This document shows positions 16,408-25,099 of a DNA stretch of 64,000 nt, piece by piece. The notes under the pieces were generated by a model, which was not told where the DNA came from, made no database searches, and saw only the letters and a list, made by a program, of their open reading frames with translations. Positions within the stretch are counted from its first letter, which is position 1. Every line of letters starts with the position of its first letter. A program made the position numbers and the translations under genes. The stretch spans positions 62,001 through 126,000 of the forward strand of contig NZ_LMLP01000024.1 in assembly GCF_001421965.1 (NCBI RefSeq). The letters are read 5' to 3'. This DNA is from Sphingomonas sp. Leaf67 (GTDB taxonomy: Bacteria; Pseudomonadota; Alphaproteobacteria; Sphingomonadales; Sphingomonadaceae).

Positions 16408-17954
16408 GCCGGTACGGTCTCCGCGATCGTCAGTCGTGGAAAGATGGGGGTCGGTGGAGCGATCCGGAAGCCCGCAGCGCGCGCTTCTTCGTACCAGCGG
16501 TCGTCGCCCAGCGCGTCATGCCCCTGCCCCGCCTGCCCCAGCTGGTTGAGCAGCGCTTCGGCTGAGGCCGGGACGACCGGCACGATCGTGACGGCGAGAT
16601 CGCGGATCGCACGGACCAGCGTGCCGAGGACGGCATGCATCCGTTCGGGATCGGTCTTGCGGAGCGCCCACGGGGCCTGCACGTCGATATACTGGTTGCA
16701 GGCGAACACGCCGCGCATCCATGCTTCGAGTGCCTGGCTGAGTTGTAAGTTGGTGAAGTTGCCACGGAAGGTAGTGGTTGCTTCGGCGATCGTGGCGAGC
16801 AGATCGGCGTCGGCGGGATCGCTGCGGCCCGGTTCGGGCAGCGCGCCTTCCAGATTTTTCGCGATAAAAGAAAGGGTTCGCTGCGCGAGGTTGCCGAAGC
16901 TGTTGGCGAGGTCGCTGTTCGCGCGGGTCACGATCGCTTCGTCGGAAAAGCTGCCGTCCTGACCGAAGCTGACATCGCGCATCAGAAAATAGCGCAGCGA
17001 GTCGACGCCGTAGAGCCGGGCAAGCTCGATCGGATCGGCGACATTCCCGGCCGATTTCGACATTTTGGTCCCGTCGCGGGCCAGCACATGGCCGTGGCCG
17101 AACACGGTTTTCGGCAGCGCCAACTTCGCCGACATCAGGAAAGCGGGCCAATAGACCGCGTGGAAGCGGACAATGTCCTTGCCGATCAAATGCAGCGCCG
17201 CCGGCCAGTAGCGGTTCGGCGCGTCGGGATAGCCCGCGCCGGTCAGATAGTTGGTCAGCGCGTCGACCCAGACATACATGACGTGGCCGGGGCTGTCGGG
17301 CACCGGCACCCCCCAGTCGAAGCTGGTGCGCGACACCGACAGGTCGGTCAGCCCGCCCTCGACGAAGCGCAGTACTTCGTTGCGGCGGCTTTCGGGCTGA
17401 ATGAAGTCGGGGTTGGCGGCGTAGAAATCGAGCAGCGGCTGCTGATATTTCGACAGGCGGAAGAACCACGTCTCCTCGGCGGTCCATTCGACCGGCGTGC
17501 CCTGCGGCGAGAGGCGGACGCCGCCCTCCCCGTCGACCAGCTCCTTTTCCTCGTAAAAGGCTTCGTCGCGGACCGAATACCAGCCTTCATAGCGATCGAG
17601 ATACAGGTCGTCGGCATCGCGCATCGCCGTCCAGATCGCCTGCGAGGCGGCATAATGCTGCGGTTCGACAGTGCGGATGAACCGATCACAGGAGATGTTC
17701 AGTTCGCCCGCCATGTCGTGAAAATAACCCGACATTTCATCGGCAAGCGCACGGACGTCGACGCCGCGTTCGCGCGCGGTCTTGACCATTTTCAGGCCGT
17801 GTTCGTCGGTGCCGGTCTGAAAGAACACGTCGCGTCCGGCCTGCCGATGAAAGCGGGCGATGGCGTCGGCGGCGATCATTTCATAGGCGTGGCCGATATG
17901 CGGCCGGCCGTTCGGGTAATGGATCGCGGTGGTGATGTAGAAAGGATCGGACAT
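16404..17954 (-). CDS. metG: methionyl-tRNA synthetase
   Basis: Class I synthetase that charges tRNA-Met. The ATP-binding motifs are PHIGHAYEM near residue 18 and KMSKSAGNV near residue 302; the anticodon-binding helical domain follows from about 370. The 516-residue protein lacks a C-terminal tRNA-binding extension and I see no four-cysteine zinc knuckle in the connective domain, as in the short alphaproteobacterial form. First gene of a four-gene operon (metG-tatD-MBL-protease) joined by ATGA overlaps; its promoter should lie in the repeat-bearing gap behind holB. Confidence 0.95.
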   Translation of the reverse strand: MSDPFYITTAIHYPNGRPHIGHAYEMIAADAIARFHRQAGRDVFFQTGTDEHGLKMVKTARERGVDVRALADEMSGYFHDMAGELNISCDRFIRTVEPQHYAASQAIWTAMRDADDLYLDRYEGWYSVRDEAFYEEKELVDGEGGVRLSPQGTPVEWTAEETWFFRLSKYQQPLLDFYAANPDFIQPESRRNEVLRFVEGGLTDLSVSRTSFDWGVPVPDSPGHVMYVWVDALTNYLTGAGYPDAPNRYWPAALHLIGKDIVRFHAVYWPAFLMSAKLALPKTVFGHGHVLARDGTKMSKSAGNVADPIELARLYGVDSLRYFLMRDVSFGQDGSFSDEAIVTRANSDLANSFGNLAQRTLSFIAKNLEGALPEPGRSDPADADLLATIAEATTTFRGNFTNLQLSQALEAWMRGVFACNQYIDVQAPWALRKTDPERMHAVLGTLVRAIRDLAVTIVPVVPASAEALLNQLGQAGQGHDALGDDRWYEEARAAGFRIAPPTPIFPRLTIAETVPA

Positions 17955-18059
17955 GGTCCGAGGCTCTACGGTTCAAAGCGTGACAGAACAAGGTCGGGGA
18001 TTGCGGCGCTTTTGGCGGCGGACCACGGCGCGCTCCCGCCCGAGATACTCTCGCCGTCC

Positions 18060-18166
18060 GAAACCGTCATTCCGGCGAAGGCCGGAATCCATGGATACGG
18101 GCGATAAAGATAGAGCCGCGACGTACCGTGACCATGGATCCCGGCCTGCGCCGGGATGACGGAGCA
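18060..18166. repeat. inverted pair of REP-like repeats
   Basis: Two copies of a short GC-rich palindromic unit face each other: one reads CATTCCGGCGAAGGCCGGAA followed by TCCATGGAT (about 18067-18094), the other CCATGGATCCCGGC and then CTGCGCCGGGATGAC (about 18134-18163). Such 'tcattccggcgaaggccgg' units are widespread intergenic repeats in sphingomonads and other proteobacteria. They fill most of the 281-base gap between holB and metG and could fold into a long hairpin. Confidence 0.75.
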
Positions 18167-18235
18167 GCTAACCGAGAGATCCCAGGCTTCGCTCAAATGA
18201 CGTCAATTTCAGGACACGCAGCGTTCCGTGCCGGC

Positions 18236-19222
18236 TTAACCGCCCGGACGCCCCGGCGCCAGGCGGGCGATCAGCCCGGCCATTTCGAACACCGTCGTCT
18301 CCGCCACCAGCGACAGGGCCGGAGCCATCGATGCCAGTGCCCGCGCCTTGTCATAGGCGTCGAGCGCGTCGCGCAACGCTGGCCCGGTCCGCGTCCGCGC
18401 CGTCGCGGCGATCAGTGCCGGAGAGCGGTCCAGAAACATCGCATAGCGTGGCTGGGCGGTCTTGCCGGCGAGCGATTTGGCAAGGCGCGAGCGGATGCGG
18501 TTGTCGAGGTCGCCCGTCTCGGCAATTTCCGACAGGTCGCGGTCGAGCGCGGCGACCGACAGTCCGGCATAGGCCAGCGCGCGGCCGGGCGATCCGTCCG
18601 CCGCGGCGACCAGCGCGGCAACTTCCGCCGCTTCGGTTTCGGGCAATTCCGCGCGTACCACCGTCGCGACCTCTGCATCGGTCAAGGGATCGAAGCGCAG
18701 TTGCCGGCAGCGCGAGCGGATCGTCGGCAGCAACCGTCCCGGCGAATGGCTGACCAGCAGGAAGATCGTGCCGACCGGCGGTTCTTCGAGGTTCTTGAGC
18801 AGGGCGTTGGCACCCGGCCGTTCGAGATCGTCGATCGCATCGATCACGATCACCCGGCGCGACGACAGCGCAGGCTTGGTCGCGAACAGCGGCTGCAGGG
18901 TGCGGACCTGATCGATCTTGATACTGCGTGCGATATCCTGATCGGGCTTGTCAGGGTCCTTGGGCAACCGGACGAGTTCGCGATAGTCGGGATGCGCGCC
19001 CGCCGCGATCAGCGCGGCGGCGCGGTGGTCGTCGGCGATGTCACCGCGCATCCGGCTGCGCCCGTCGATTGCGGTGGCGAGCAGGCGCAGCGCCATGTCG
19101 CGGGCAAAGCTGCCCTTGCCGACCCCCTCGGGTCCGCTCAGCAGCCACGCATGGTGCAGCGATGTACCTTCCGCAGCGGCGATGAACGCCTGCCGCGCGG
19201 CATCATTGCCGATCGGGGTCAT
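18236..19222 (-). CDS. holB: DNA polymerase III delta' subunit
   Basis: Clamp-loader subunit that works with DnaX and HolA to place the sliding clamp. The N-terminal AAA+ fold shows HHAWLLSGPEGVGKGSFA (Walker A near residue 35) and the sensor region HSPGRLLPTIRSRCRQLRF; the family arginine-finger SRC motif is present. Length 328 residues. The start overlaps the tmk stop by four bases, the usual tmk-holB pairing. Last gene of a five-gene minus-strand operon for envelope remodelling and replication. Confidence 0.93.
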   Translation of the reverse strand: MTPIGNDAARQAFIAAAEGTSLHHAWLLSGPEGVGKGSFARDMALRLLATAIDGRSRMRGDIADDHRAAALIAAGAHPDYRELVRLPKDPDKPDQDIARSIKIDQVRTLQPLFATKPALSSRRVIVIDAIDDLERPGANALLKNLEEPPVGTIFLLVSHSPGRLLPTIRSRCRQLRFDPLTDAEVATVVRAELPETEAAEVAALVAAADGSPGRALAYAGLSVAALDRDLSEIAETGDLDNRIRSRLAKSLAGKTAQPRYAMFLDRSPALIAATARTRTGPALRDALDAYDKARALASMAPALSLVAETTVFEMAGLIARLAPGRPGG

Positions 19223-19845
19223 GGCAGCAGATCGGCGATCGCTTCGATCAGGCGCGCGGTCACCGCCGATACCTCGCCCGAGGCGTCGATGCGGCGCACC
19301 CGGTCGCTTTCGGTCGCGGCGATCCGGTCGAAGGTCGTTGAGACCGAGCGATGGAAATCATCGCCCCGCGCCGCGAACCGGTCCGCCGCCTCGCCATCGC
19401 GGGCACGGGCGCGCGCGTCCCCTTCCCCATCGGGCAGGGTCAGCAGCAGCGTGCGGTCGGGCAGCAGTCCGCGCGACCCGAAGGCATGGAGCGCGAGGAT
19501 CGCCGCATCATCGATCCCCTGCGCGCCCTGATAGGCGCGGGTGCTGTCGATGAACCGGTCGCAAATCACCCAGCTGCCCGCCGCAACCAGCGGGTTGATG
19601 TGTTTTTCGACGTGATCGGCGCGCGCGGCGGCGAACAGCAGCGCCTCGCTATGCGCGCTCCAGCGGCGTACCTCACCCTGCATCAGCAGGTCGCGGATTG
19701 CCTCGGCCCCCTCGCTGCCGCCCGGCTCGCGGGTCAGCACCGCATGGATGCAGCGCGCTTCCAGCGCGGCAACCAGCGCGCGGGCCTGGGTCGATTTACC
19801 GACCCCTTCCCCGCCCTCCAGCGTCAGGAACCGCCCGGCGCTCAA
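19219..19845 (-). CDS. tmk: thymidylate kinase
   Basis: Phosphorylates dTMP to dTDP. Features: P-loop EGGEGVGKST at residues 8-17, the DR(Y/F) motif as CDRFIDST, and TREPGGSEGAEAIR. The LID region is DRFAARGDDFHR. Length 208 residues fits. The start is inferred as TTG ending at 19845, inside the stop of the upstream carboxypeptidase gene (giving MSAGRFLTLEGG), because no ATG or GTG lies before the P-loop in a sensible position. Coupled to both neighbours by overlaps. Confidence 0.93.
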   Translation of the reverse strand: MSAGRFLTLEGGEGVGKSTQARALVAALEARCIHAVLTREPGGSEGAEAIRDLLMQGEVRRWSAHSEALLFAAARADHVEKHINPLVAAGSWVICDRFIDSTRAYQGAQGIDDAAILALHAFGSRGLLPDRTLLLTLPDGEGDARARARDGEAADRFAARGDDFHRSVSTTFDRIAATESDRVRRIDASGEVSAVTARLIEAIADLLP

Positions 19846-21008
19846 GCGAACAGCGAGGTCAGGCTTGCCCAGATCCGGCCGAAGAAGCCGGCCTCGGCCA
19901 CGTCCTTTTCGGCGACGAGCGGCATACGCTGTTCCCCGGTGTCGGGCGAGGAGATCACGAGGTCGGCGATATGCTGACCCTTGGCGATCGGTGCCTTGAT
20001 CGGGCCGGTATAGACGACCTTCGCCGTGATCGGGCTGTTGGTGCCGGCGGGCATCGTGACGGTCAGCGCCTTCGGCGCGACGAGGCCGACGGTCGAGGAA
20101 TCGCCCAACTGAACCTCGGCCGTCTCGACCTTCTTGCCCGCCGCGACGATCGGGCGTGCGCGCCATGCGCCGAAGCCCCAGTTCATGAATTTGACCGATT
20201 CGGCGATACGCTGGTTCGCGCTGGTCAGACCGGCCAGCACCATCACCAGTCGCCGGCCGTCCTGTTCGGCCGAACCGGTGAAGCCATAGCCGGCCTCCTC
20301 GGTATGGCCGGTCTTCAGGCCATCGGCACCGCGCACCCGGCCCAGCAACGGGTCACGGTTCGCCTGCGTGATCGCGGCCCCCTCGCCCAGCGTCTTGCCC
20401 CAGGTGAAATCGGTCTTCGAATAGAATTTCTTGTACAGCTGCGGATGGTTCTGGATCGTCGCGGAGGCAAGCTTCGCCAGATCGCGCGCCGTCACATAGG
20501 TGCGGCCTTCATCGGGCCAGCCGTTCGACGTGCCGAAATGGCTGTTGGCCAGACCCAGTTCCTTGGCCCGCTGGTTCATCAGGTTGGTGAACGCTTCTTC
20601 CGAACCGGCGATCTTTTCGGCGAGCACGACGCAGGCATCGTTCCCCGACAGGACGATGATGCCGTACAGCAGGTTTTCCACGCTGACATTCTCGTTCACC
20701 GACAGGAACATGGTCGATCCGGCCTGAGGACCGTGCCACTTCTTCCACGTTTCGGGCGATACGGTCGCCATGTCCCCAAGCTTCAGATCGCCCTTCTTGA
20801 TCAGGTCGAACGCGACGTAGGCGGTCATCATCTTGGCCATCGATGCCGGCGGCATCCGGCGATCGGCGTCCTTCGCATACAGCGTCGCACCCGACGACAG
20901 GTCAGTCATGAACGCGACCGGTGCCGGCGTGTCGAACGCTGGCGCGGCGGCGATGCCGGGGGTGGCGATGGCGATGGCGGCGATGCTCGAAAGGGCGATC
21001 TTACGCAT
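19842..21008 (-). CDS. penicillin-binding D-alanyl-D-alanine carboxypeptidase (DacA/DacC type)
   Basis: Periplasmic serine peptidase that trims the terminal D-Ala from peptidoglycan stem peptides. A signal peptide spans about residues 1-22 (ends AAAPA). The active-site serine is in SMAK at about residue 57, the second motif is SGN in VLSGNDACV near 119, and the third is KTG in LKTGHTEE near 222. The C-terminal domain (about 275 onwards) is the beta-rich PBP5_C type, which positions the enzyme at the membrane. Length 388 residues. It lies between a SPOR-domain protein (17-base gap) and tmk. Confidence 0.95.
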   Translation of the reverse strand: MRKIALSSIAAIAIATPGIAAAPAFDTPAPVAFMTDLSSGATLYAKDADRRMPPASMAKMMTAYVAFDLIKKGDLKLGDMATVSPETWKKWHGPQAGSTMFLSVNENVSVENLLYGIIVLSGNDACVVLAEKIAGSEEAFTNLMNQRAKELGLANSHFGTSNGWPDEGRTYVTARDLAKLASATIQNHPQLYKKFYSKTDFTWGKTLGEGAAITQANRDPLLGRVRGADGLKTGHTEEAGYGFTGSAEQDGRRLVMVLAGLTSANQRIAESVKFMNWGFGAWRARPIVAAGKKVETAEVQLGDSSTVGLVAPKALTVTMPAGTNSPITAKVVYTGPIKAPIAKGQHIADLVISSPDTGEQRMPLVAEKDVAEAGFFGRIWASLTSLFA

Positions 21009-21025
21009 GGGGCACGTGGTTCCGT

Positions 21026-21799
21026 TCAGTCCTGGGCGATGATCCGGGCGTCGGCGAAGCCGCGACGTGCGATGGCGGCACGGGCGGTTTCGGCGGCGGC
21101 ACGGGTAGGGAATGGGCCTGCCTGCACCCGGTACAGCCTGCCCGCCGAACGTACAACGCCGTCGATGGTTTTTGCGAGCGCGGCGGCGCGGTTGGCGTCC
21201 GACAGGGCCGCGACCTGTACCAGCCAGCGGCCAGCGGCGGGTCTGGGCATGGCGGTGACGGGCGGGTTCGAGCGGGGCACTGGTTTAGCGGCTGCGGTGA
21301 TAGCCGCAACTTGCGGTGGGGCGGCCTTGGGCGCGACCGCAACAGGCTGGATCGCCGCTGGCTGCACCGACGGCAGCGGCCGGCGCAGCGCCGCGAGCAA
21401 CGAGGGCGGCGCGGCGAGGCGGGGAACTTCGCTGCCGGCGCGGATCGCGGCCTGTTCGGCGGGCGACGGCGCGGCGGGACGGATTCGGATCTGCGCGTCC
21501 GTCTGGTCGCCAACGCCGATCGCCATTGATGCGGGGGCCGACAGCAGCGCGATCGTTTCGGGCGACACCGACGGATCGTTTTCGACCAGCACGATGATCG
21601 TCCGACCGCTGTCGAGCGCGGTGACCTCGGCATAGCTGCCGCCGGGGAGCGTGCGGTGCTGCACCGTCATGCCCTGCCCGGCCCGGTGCGAGAAACCGGC
21701 GCGGCCGACCTCGTCCAGTCGCTGTTCGTGGACGACCGGCGGCGCGTTCTGTGCCGACACCTGCCCGCCAGCCAGCAGCAGCAGCACGGCGAGGCTCAT
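21026..21799 (-). CDS. RlpA-like secreted protein with C-terminal SPOR domain
   Basis: After a signal peptide (MSLAVLLLLAGGQVSAQ) comes a divergent double-psi barrel segment (about residues 40-100, with TLPGGSYAEVTALDSGRTII and VENDPS in place of the RlpA 'VNDRGP' block), an Ala/Pro-rich linker (about 110-180), and a SPOR domain (about 185-257, GRWLVQVAALSDANRAAALA) that binds denuded glycan strands at the division septum. RlpA of Pseudomonas is a lytic transglycosylase; here the catalytic region is degenerate and activity is uncertain. Start ATG ending at 21799 overlaps the upstream transglycosylase stop (ATGA). 257 residues. Confidence 0.85.
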   Translation of the reverse strand: MSLAVLLLLAGGQVSAQNAPPVVHEQRLDEVGRAGFSHRAGQGMTVQHRTLPGGSYAEVTALDSGRTIIVLVENDPSVSPETIALLSAPASMAIGVGDQTDAQIRIRPAAPSPAEQAAIRAGSEVPRLAAPPSLLAALRRPLPSVQPAAIQPVAVAPKAAPPQVAAITAAAKPVPRSNPPVTAMPRPAAGRWLVQVAALSDANRAAALAKTIDGVVRSAGRLYRVQAGPFPTRAAAETARAAIARRGFADARIIAQD

Positions 21800-22818
21800 T
21801 GGGCGACCGCGTCCGCCAGCAGCCCGACCGACAGCGCGTAGAAATTGGAACAATTATAGTCGAGGATCACGCGGTAGTTGCCGGTCAGCAGATAGGCGGT
21901 CTCTCCCGGGCCGTCCGGCTCGATCAACGTCGCCTGCATCGTCGGGTCGAGGCGGCGGCCGTCGCTGGCAACGACGCCCAGCGCCTGCCACTCTTCGAGC
22001 GAGCGCCACTGGCTGTGCCGGGCGAACACGCGCGGGCACCGGGGCGACAGGGTACGCGGGGTAAGGATCGATCGGTCGAAGCCGGTCGGGACCTGCACCG
22101 CAAAGCCCCATGGCTGGCCGGGCCGCCAGCCGGCATCGACGAAATAATTGGCGATCGAGGCGAGCGTATCGGCAGGGTTCGACCAGATATTGGCGACGCC
22201 GTCGCCATCGCCGTCGCGCGCCAGCCGCAGATAGATCGACGGCAGGAACTGCGGATAGCCGAACGCGCCGGCCCAGCTGCCCTTCAACCGTTCGCGGGGA
22301 ACGCCGCGATCGATCATCCTCAGCGTCGCGATGAATTCGGGTTCGAACAGGCTGCGGCGACGCCCTTCATAGGCCAGCGTGGCGAGGCTGCGCGGCAGAT
22401 CGAAGTCGCCGGTATAGCTGCCGTAATTGGTCTCATGCCCCCAGATCGCGACCATGACCGATTCGGGCACGCCGGTCTGCTGCTCGATCGCTGCCAGCCG
22501 GCCGCGCTGCGCCTGATAGGCGGTGCGGCCGCGATCGATCCGCGCCGCATCGACATGGCGGATGCGATAGGGGGCGAAGCGCGACACGGTGGTCGTCGAC
22601 GACGATCCCGGCTGTTGCCGGTCGAGTTCGACGACGCGCGGATTATAGGTCAGCGTCGGCAGGACGGAATCGATCGTCTGCTGCTGCACCCCCTGCGCCC
22701 GCGCGCGCAAGGCAACCTCGCGCAGATAGGATTGAAACCCGTCGGCATCCTGCGCCGCCGCCGACCCGCCGGCCATCAGGGTCAGGAACGCTGCCAACCC
22801 CGCCTTTGCAATACGCAT
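21796..22818 (-). CDS. lytic murein transglycosylase, MltB family
   Basis: Cleaves peptidoglycan glycan strands with formation of 1,6-anhydro-MurNAc. A signal peptide covers about residues 1-22 (MRIAKAGLAAFLTLMAGGSAAAQ). The MltB-type domain contains the catalytic glutamate in IWGHETNYG (about residue 117), then RLKGSWAGAFGYPQFLPS and the ARDGDGDGVANIW calcium-type loop. Length 340 residues. I start at the ATG ending at 22818; the open frame goes 27 codons further up with no signal peptide. First gene of the operon transglycosylase - SPOR - carboxypeptidase - tmk - holB. Confidence 0.93.
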   Translation of the reverse strand: MRIAKAGLAAFLTLMAGGSAAAQDADGFQSYLREVALRARAQGVQQQTIDSVLPTLTYNPRVVELDRQQPGSSSTTTVSRFAPYRIRHVDAARIDRGRTAYQAQRGRLAAIEQQTGVPESVMVAIWGHETNYGSYTGDFDLPRSLATLAYEGRRRSLFEPEFIATLRMIDRGVPRERLKGSWAGAFGYPQFLPSIYLRLARDGDGDGVANIWSNPADTLASIANYFVDAGWRPGQPWGFAVQVPTGFDRSILTPRTLSPRCPRVFARHSQWRSLEEWQALGVVASDGRRLDPTMQATLIEPDGPGETAYLLTGNYRVILDYNCSNFYALSVGLLADAVAQ

Positions 22819-22891
22819 CACACAGCCTCCCGCTACGGCGATCTTTTGGCACAGCCGGTCAGGCGGATGAACCCCCTCCTGCGACAAAGGC

Positions 22892-22919
22892 TTGCACAAT
22901 GACGTCGACCCGCATTAGG
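22892..22919 (+). promoter_or_regulatory. candidate tRNA-Ser promoter
   Basis: TTGCAC at 22892-22897 and ATTAGG at 22914-22919, 16 bases apart, resemble -35 and -10 boxes. They stand just before the broken tRNA-Ser half-copy at 22934 and may be the original tRNA promoter. No equally good pair is obvious directly before the intact tRNA at 23097. Confidence 0.35.
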
Positions 22920-22933
22920 CGCTGCAGGCACGG

Positions 22934-22972
22934 GGAAGAGTGTCCGAGTGGTTTAAGGAACCGGTCTTGAAA
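22934..22972 (+). pseudogene. 5' half of tRNA-Ser(UGA), broken copy
   Basis: 39 bases identical to the first 39 bases of the intact tRNA-Ser gene at 23097, from the acceptor strand through the D-arm and the anticodon loop with its TGA anticodon. Identity breaks off right after the loop (GAAAGCCACT here, GAAAACCGGC in the real gene). The anticodon stem cannot close and there is no variable arm, T-arm or CCA, so this is not a working tRNA. Confidence 0.9.
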
Positions 22973-23096
22973 GCCACTGGAGCTTTAGCGCCGATGCGAT
23001 AAAAAGGTGAGGATTATTGCGGATTTGCCGCTACGTCCGGGCTGTGGGTGGAAACGCCCGTAAGTAGATTGTAAGCGGCAAGCGCGCTGACGGTAC

Positions 23097-23186
23097 GGAA
23101 GAGTGTCCGAGTGGTTTAAGGAACCGGTCTTGAAAACCGGCGAGCGGGCAACCGTTCCGTGGGTTCGAATCCCACCTCTTCCGCCA
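23097..23186 (+). tRNA. tRNA-Ser (anticodon UGA)
   Basis: 90 bases including an encoded GCCA end. The acceptor stem GGAAGAG pairs with CTCTTCC. The anticodon stem CCGGT/ACCGG closes the loop CTTGAAA, placing TGA at positions 34-36. A long variable arm and the T-arm GTGGGTTCGAATCCCAC follow, as expected for a class II serine tRNA reading UCA/UCG. Confidence 0.96.
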
Positions 23187-23283
23187 GCCGGGGCGGCTTG
23201 TGATGGCGATACCCCGCGCTCCCCAACCGGCTTCACCGCCTTCAGATTGAATTCGGGGCTGAACTTCGACCGTTGCGTTCGCT

Positions 23284-23328
23284 ACCGCCGGTTCCGGTAC
23301 ATCTCGGGTGTCCCGCGGAACCGGCGGT
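23284..23328. terminator. 12-bp inverted repeat between tRNA-Ser and the porin gene
   Basis: ACCGCCGGTTCC at 23284-23295 is perfectly complementary to GGAACCGGCGGT at 23317-23328, with a 21-base loop. It lies 46 bases before the stop of the convergent porin gene. It may end transcription from one or both sides; no T-run is visible. Confidence 0.45.
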
Positions 23329-23373
23329 GGACCAGAACGGGGTTGCCGGATGGTACCCGCTCCGACGCGACGA

Positions 23374-24876
23374 TCAGAACGTAACGCCGATCCCGCCACT
23401 GACGGTTTCCCCATTGTCCTTGCCGATGAACGCGCCAGCACGATTATCGGTGTTCCAGTGGATCAGATTGAGCTGCAACCGGATGATGCTGTCGAGATAC
23501 CAGTTCACCCCCGCTGTCACCGCTGATCCGTTGCCCCCGGTCGCCACGCCGGCGAAATCGAGGTTCTCGTAGCGCGTCAGCAGCTCGACGGCACCCGGAC
23601 CGCCGTCGAACACCGGGCGCAGGACGCGCGGTTGCGCGAACGTTCCGAGCCGCGGGTTGTACGGCGGCAGTTCACCGGTGACGAACCAGCCGCCGGACAG
23701 GCTCCACGCCCTTGTGACCAGATCATCACGACCGCCGGTCAGGCGGGCATGGCGCTCGCCCGCCTCGCCCATCACCCACACCGGGCCGGCATAGCCTCCG
23801 ACTTCGGCACCATAGCCGGTCGTTCCCGTCCCGCCGGTCAGGATCCCGGTAGAGACGCGCAGCAGGCTGTTGAAGCGCCCGCCGATCACGGTGTTGCGGG
23901 TCAGCGTTCCCGGTCCGTTGGCCAGTTTTTCATCGAATCCCCACAGCCCGAGATGGACGATCGAGCGGTCCGTCTTGATCGGATTCCAGTGCGCGCGTGC
24001 CAGCACCGTCCGACTGTCCGACACGCTCTGGTTGGCATCGACAGTATCACCGCTCAGCGTGATCGAGGCATGGCCCGTGCTCCAGAAGATCCGCGGCATC
24101 AGCGCGATACCATAAAAGCCACGCTGAGGAATGATCGCGGTAGCGACGACGTTTCTTTCAAGGAACGGTGGTGCGTCCGAACCGCTCGATCCCTCGAAAC
24201 TCCGATCGTTGAACATGTTGCCGAAGCGGACGTCGTAGGAGATCCGCCCCACGTCATCGCGCCAGCCGACAAACATCGTACCGACGTCGGACACGTTGTC
24301 GGCGAAATCGTTTTCGAACTGGTAGAAGAAGTGTGTTCCGATCGCGCCCTCGATACCGATCCGAAGCGCGCGGGCACCGGTGGTCGTGATGTTGCGCGCT
24401 TCATACCCGGACCCGAACGTCGAACTGACGTGGTTGATGATACGGCCGCGCATCTTGAACGTATATTTGCCGTCTGCGGAGTGGAAAATCGGCAATCCGC
24501 CACGCCATTCGGTGGTAACGCCCGACGGGTTCATTGCGGCGGCGCGCGCTTGCGTCACGGTCTGTTCGGCCGGGCTTGCCGGAATGATCTGCGGCGCGAA
24601 GGACACCGTTTCACTGTCGTTGCCGATGGTCGTTGCGGCCGTCGACGGTTGCTGGCGTGGGGCCACGGTGGTGGCGGCCGCGATCGGCGCCACGGCGACC
24701 GCGGACGACCTGCTTTCGATCGCTTCAAGCCGCGCACGAAGCAGCGCGATTTCACTTGCCTGCGCTCGCAACAGCTTCAGTATCTCCGCTTGGTCAGCCG
24801 GATTGCTTTGAGCAGATACCGGCGCGGAGAGCACAAGTGCGGACACCGACGTGCCAATGTATAGCAGGTGCTTCAT
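23374..24876 (-). CDS. phosphate-selective porin of the OprP/OprO family
   Basis: Outer-membrane beta-barrel channel. A signal peptide (about residues 1-22, ending PVSAQ) is followed by a short coiled-coil segment (about 28-55, AEILKLLRAQASEIALLRARLEAIE pattern) that trimerises such porins, a low-complexity linker and a barrel of about 380 residues finishing in phenylalanine (GGIGVTF), the usual BAM recognition end. Length 500 residues. The OprP name is by family; sphingomonads have several and many are not phosphate specific. I do not see a clear Pho box upstream. It stands alone, convergent to tRNA-Ser. Confidence 0.88.
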   Translation of the reverse strand: MKHLLYIGTSVSALVLSAPVSAQSNPADQAEILKLLRAQASEIALLRARLEAIESRSSAVAVAPIAAATTVAPRQQPSTAATTIGNDSETVSFAPQIIPASPAEQTVTQARAAAMNPSGVTTEWRGGLPIFHSADGKYTFKMRGRIINHVSSTFGSGYEARNITTTGARALRIGIEGAIGTHFFYQFENDFADNVSDVGTMFVGWRDDVGRISYDVRFGNMFNDRSFEGSSGSDAPPFLERNVVATAIIPQRGFYGIALMPRIFWSTGHASITLSGDTVDANQSVSDSRTVLARAHWNPIKTDRSIVHLGLWGFDEKLANGPGTLTRNTVIGGRFNSLLRVSTGILTGGTGTTGYGAEVGGYAGPVWVMGEAGERHARLTGGRDDLVTRAWSLSGGWFVTGELPPYNPRLGTFAQPRVLRPVFDGGPGAVELLTRYENLDFAGVATGGNGSAVTAGVNWYLDSIIRLQLNLIHWNTDNRAGAFIGKDNGETVSGGIGVTF

Positions 24877-25099
24877 GTATCAAGCCCATAATATAAGGTG
24901 CCGAATGCTGTCGTTTCAATTAAATGTACGGGCCTATTATCTCGGCAAATATTTCATGGAATCCGCCTCCATCAAACCCGCTATAAATAATTTGCGACAC
25001 CTTCGCGGCTCACCGATTTCAGGAACTCGTTCCATAGTATCGTGAAGGTTAATTACCCGCTAATGTACTTATGCGGCAGCGATATATTTGCGGCATGGA
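24877..25099. other. AT-rich non-coding stretch upstream of the porin
   Basis: No gene is supported here. The sequence is visibly richer in A and T than its surroundings, with TTATATTAT about 10-20 bases before the porin start on the minus strand and TTTAATTG further up. It probably contains the porin promoter. No tRNA or long inverted repeat was found. Confidence 0.5.

Noticed and set aside
18060..18166. Possible CRISPR or insertion-sequence ends near holB
   Set aside because: Only two units in inverted order, no spacers of equal size and no transposase; matches REP-like repeats.
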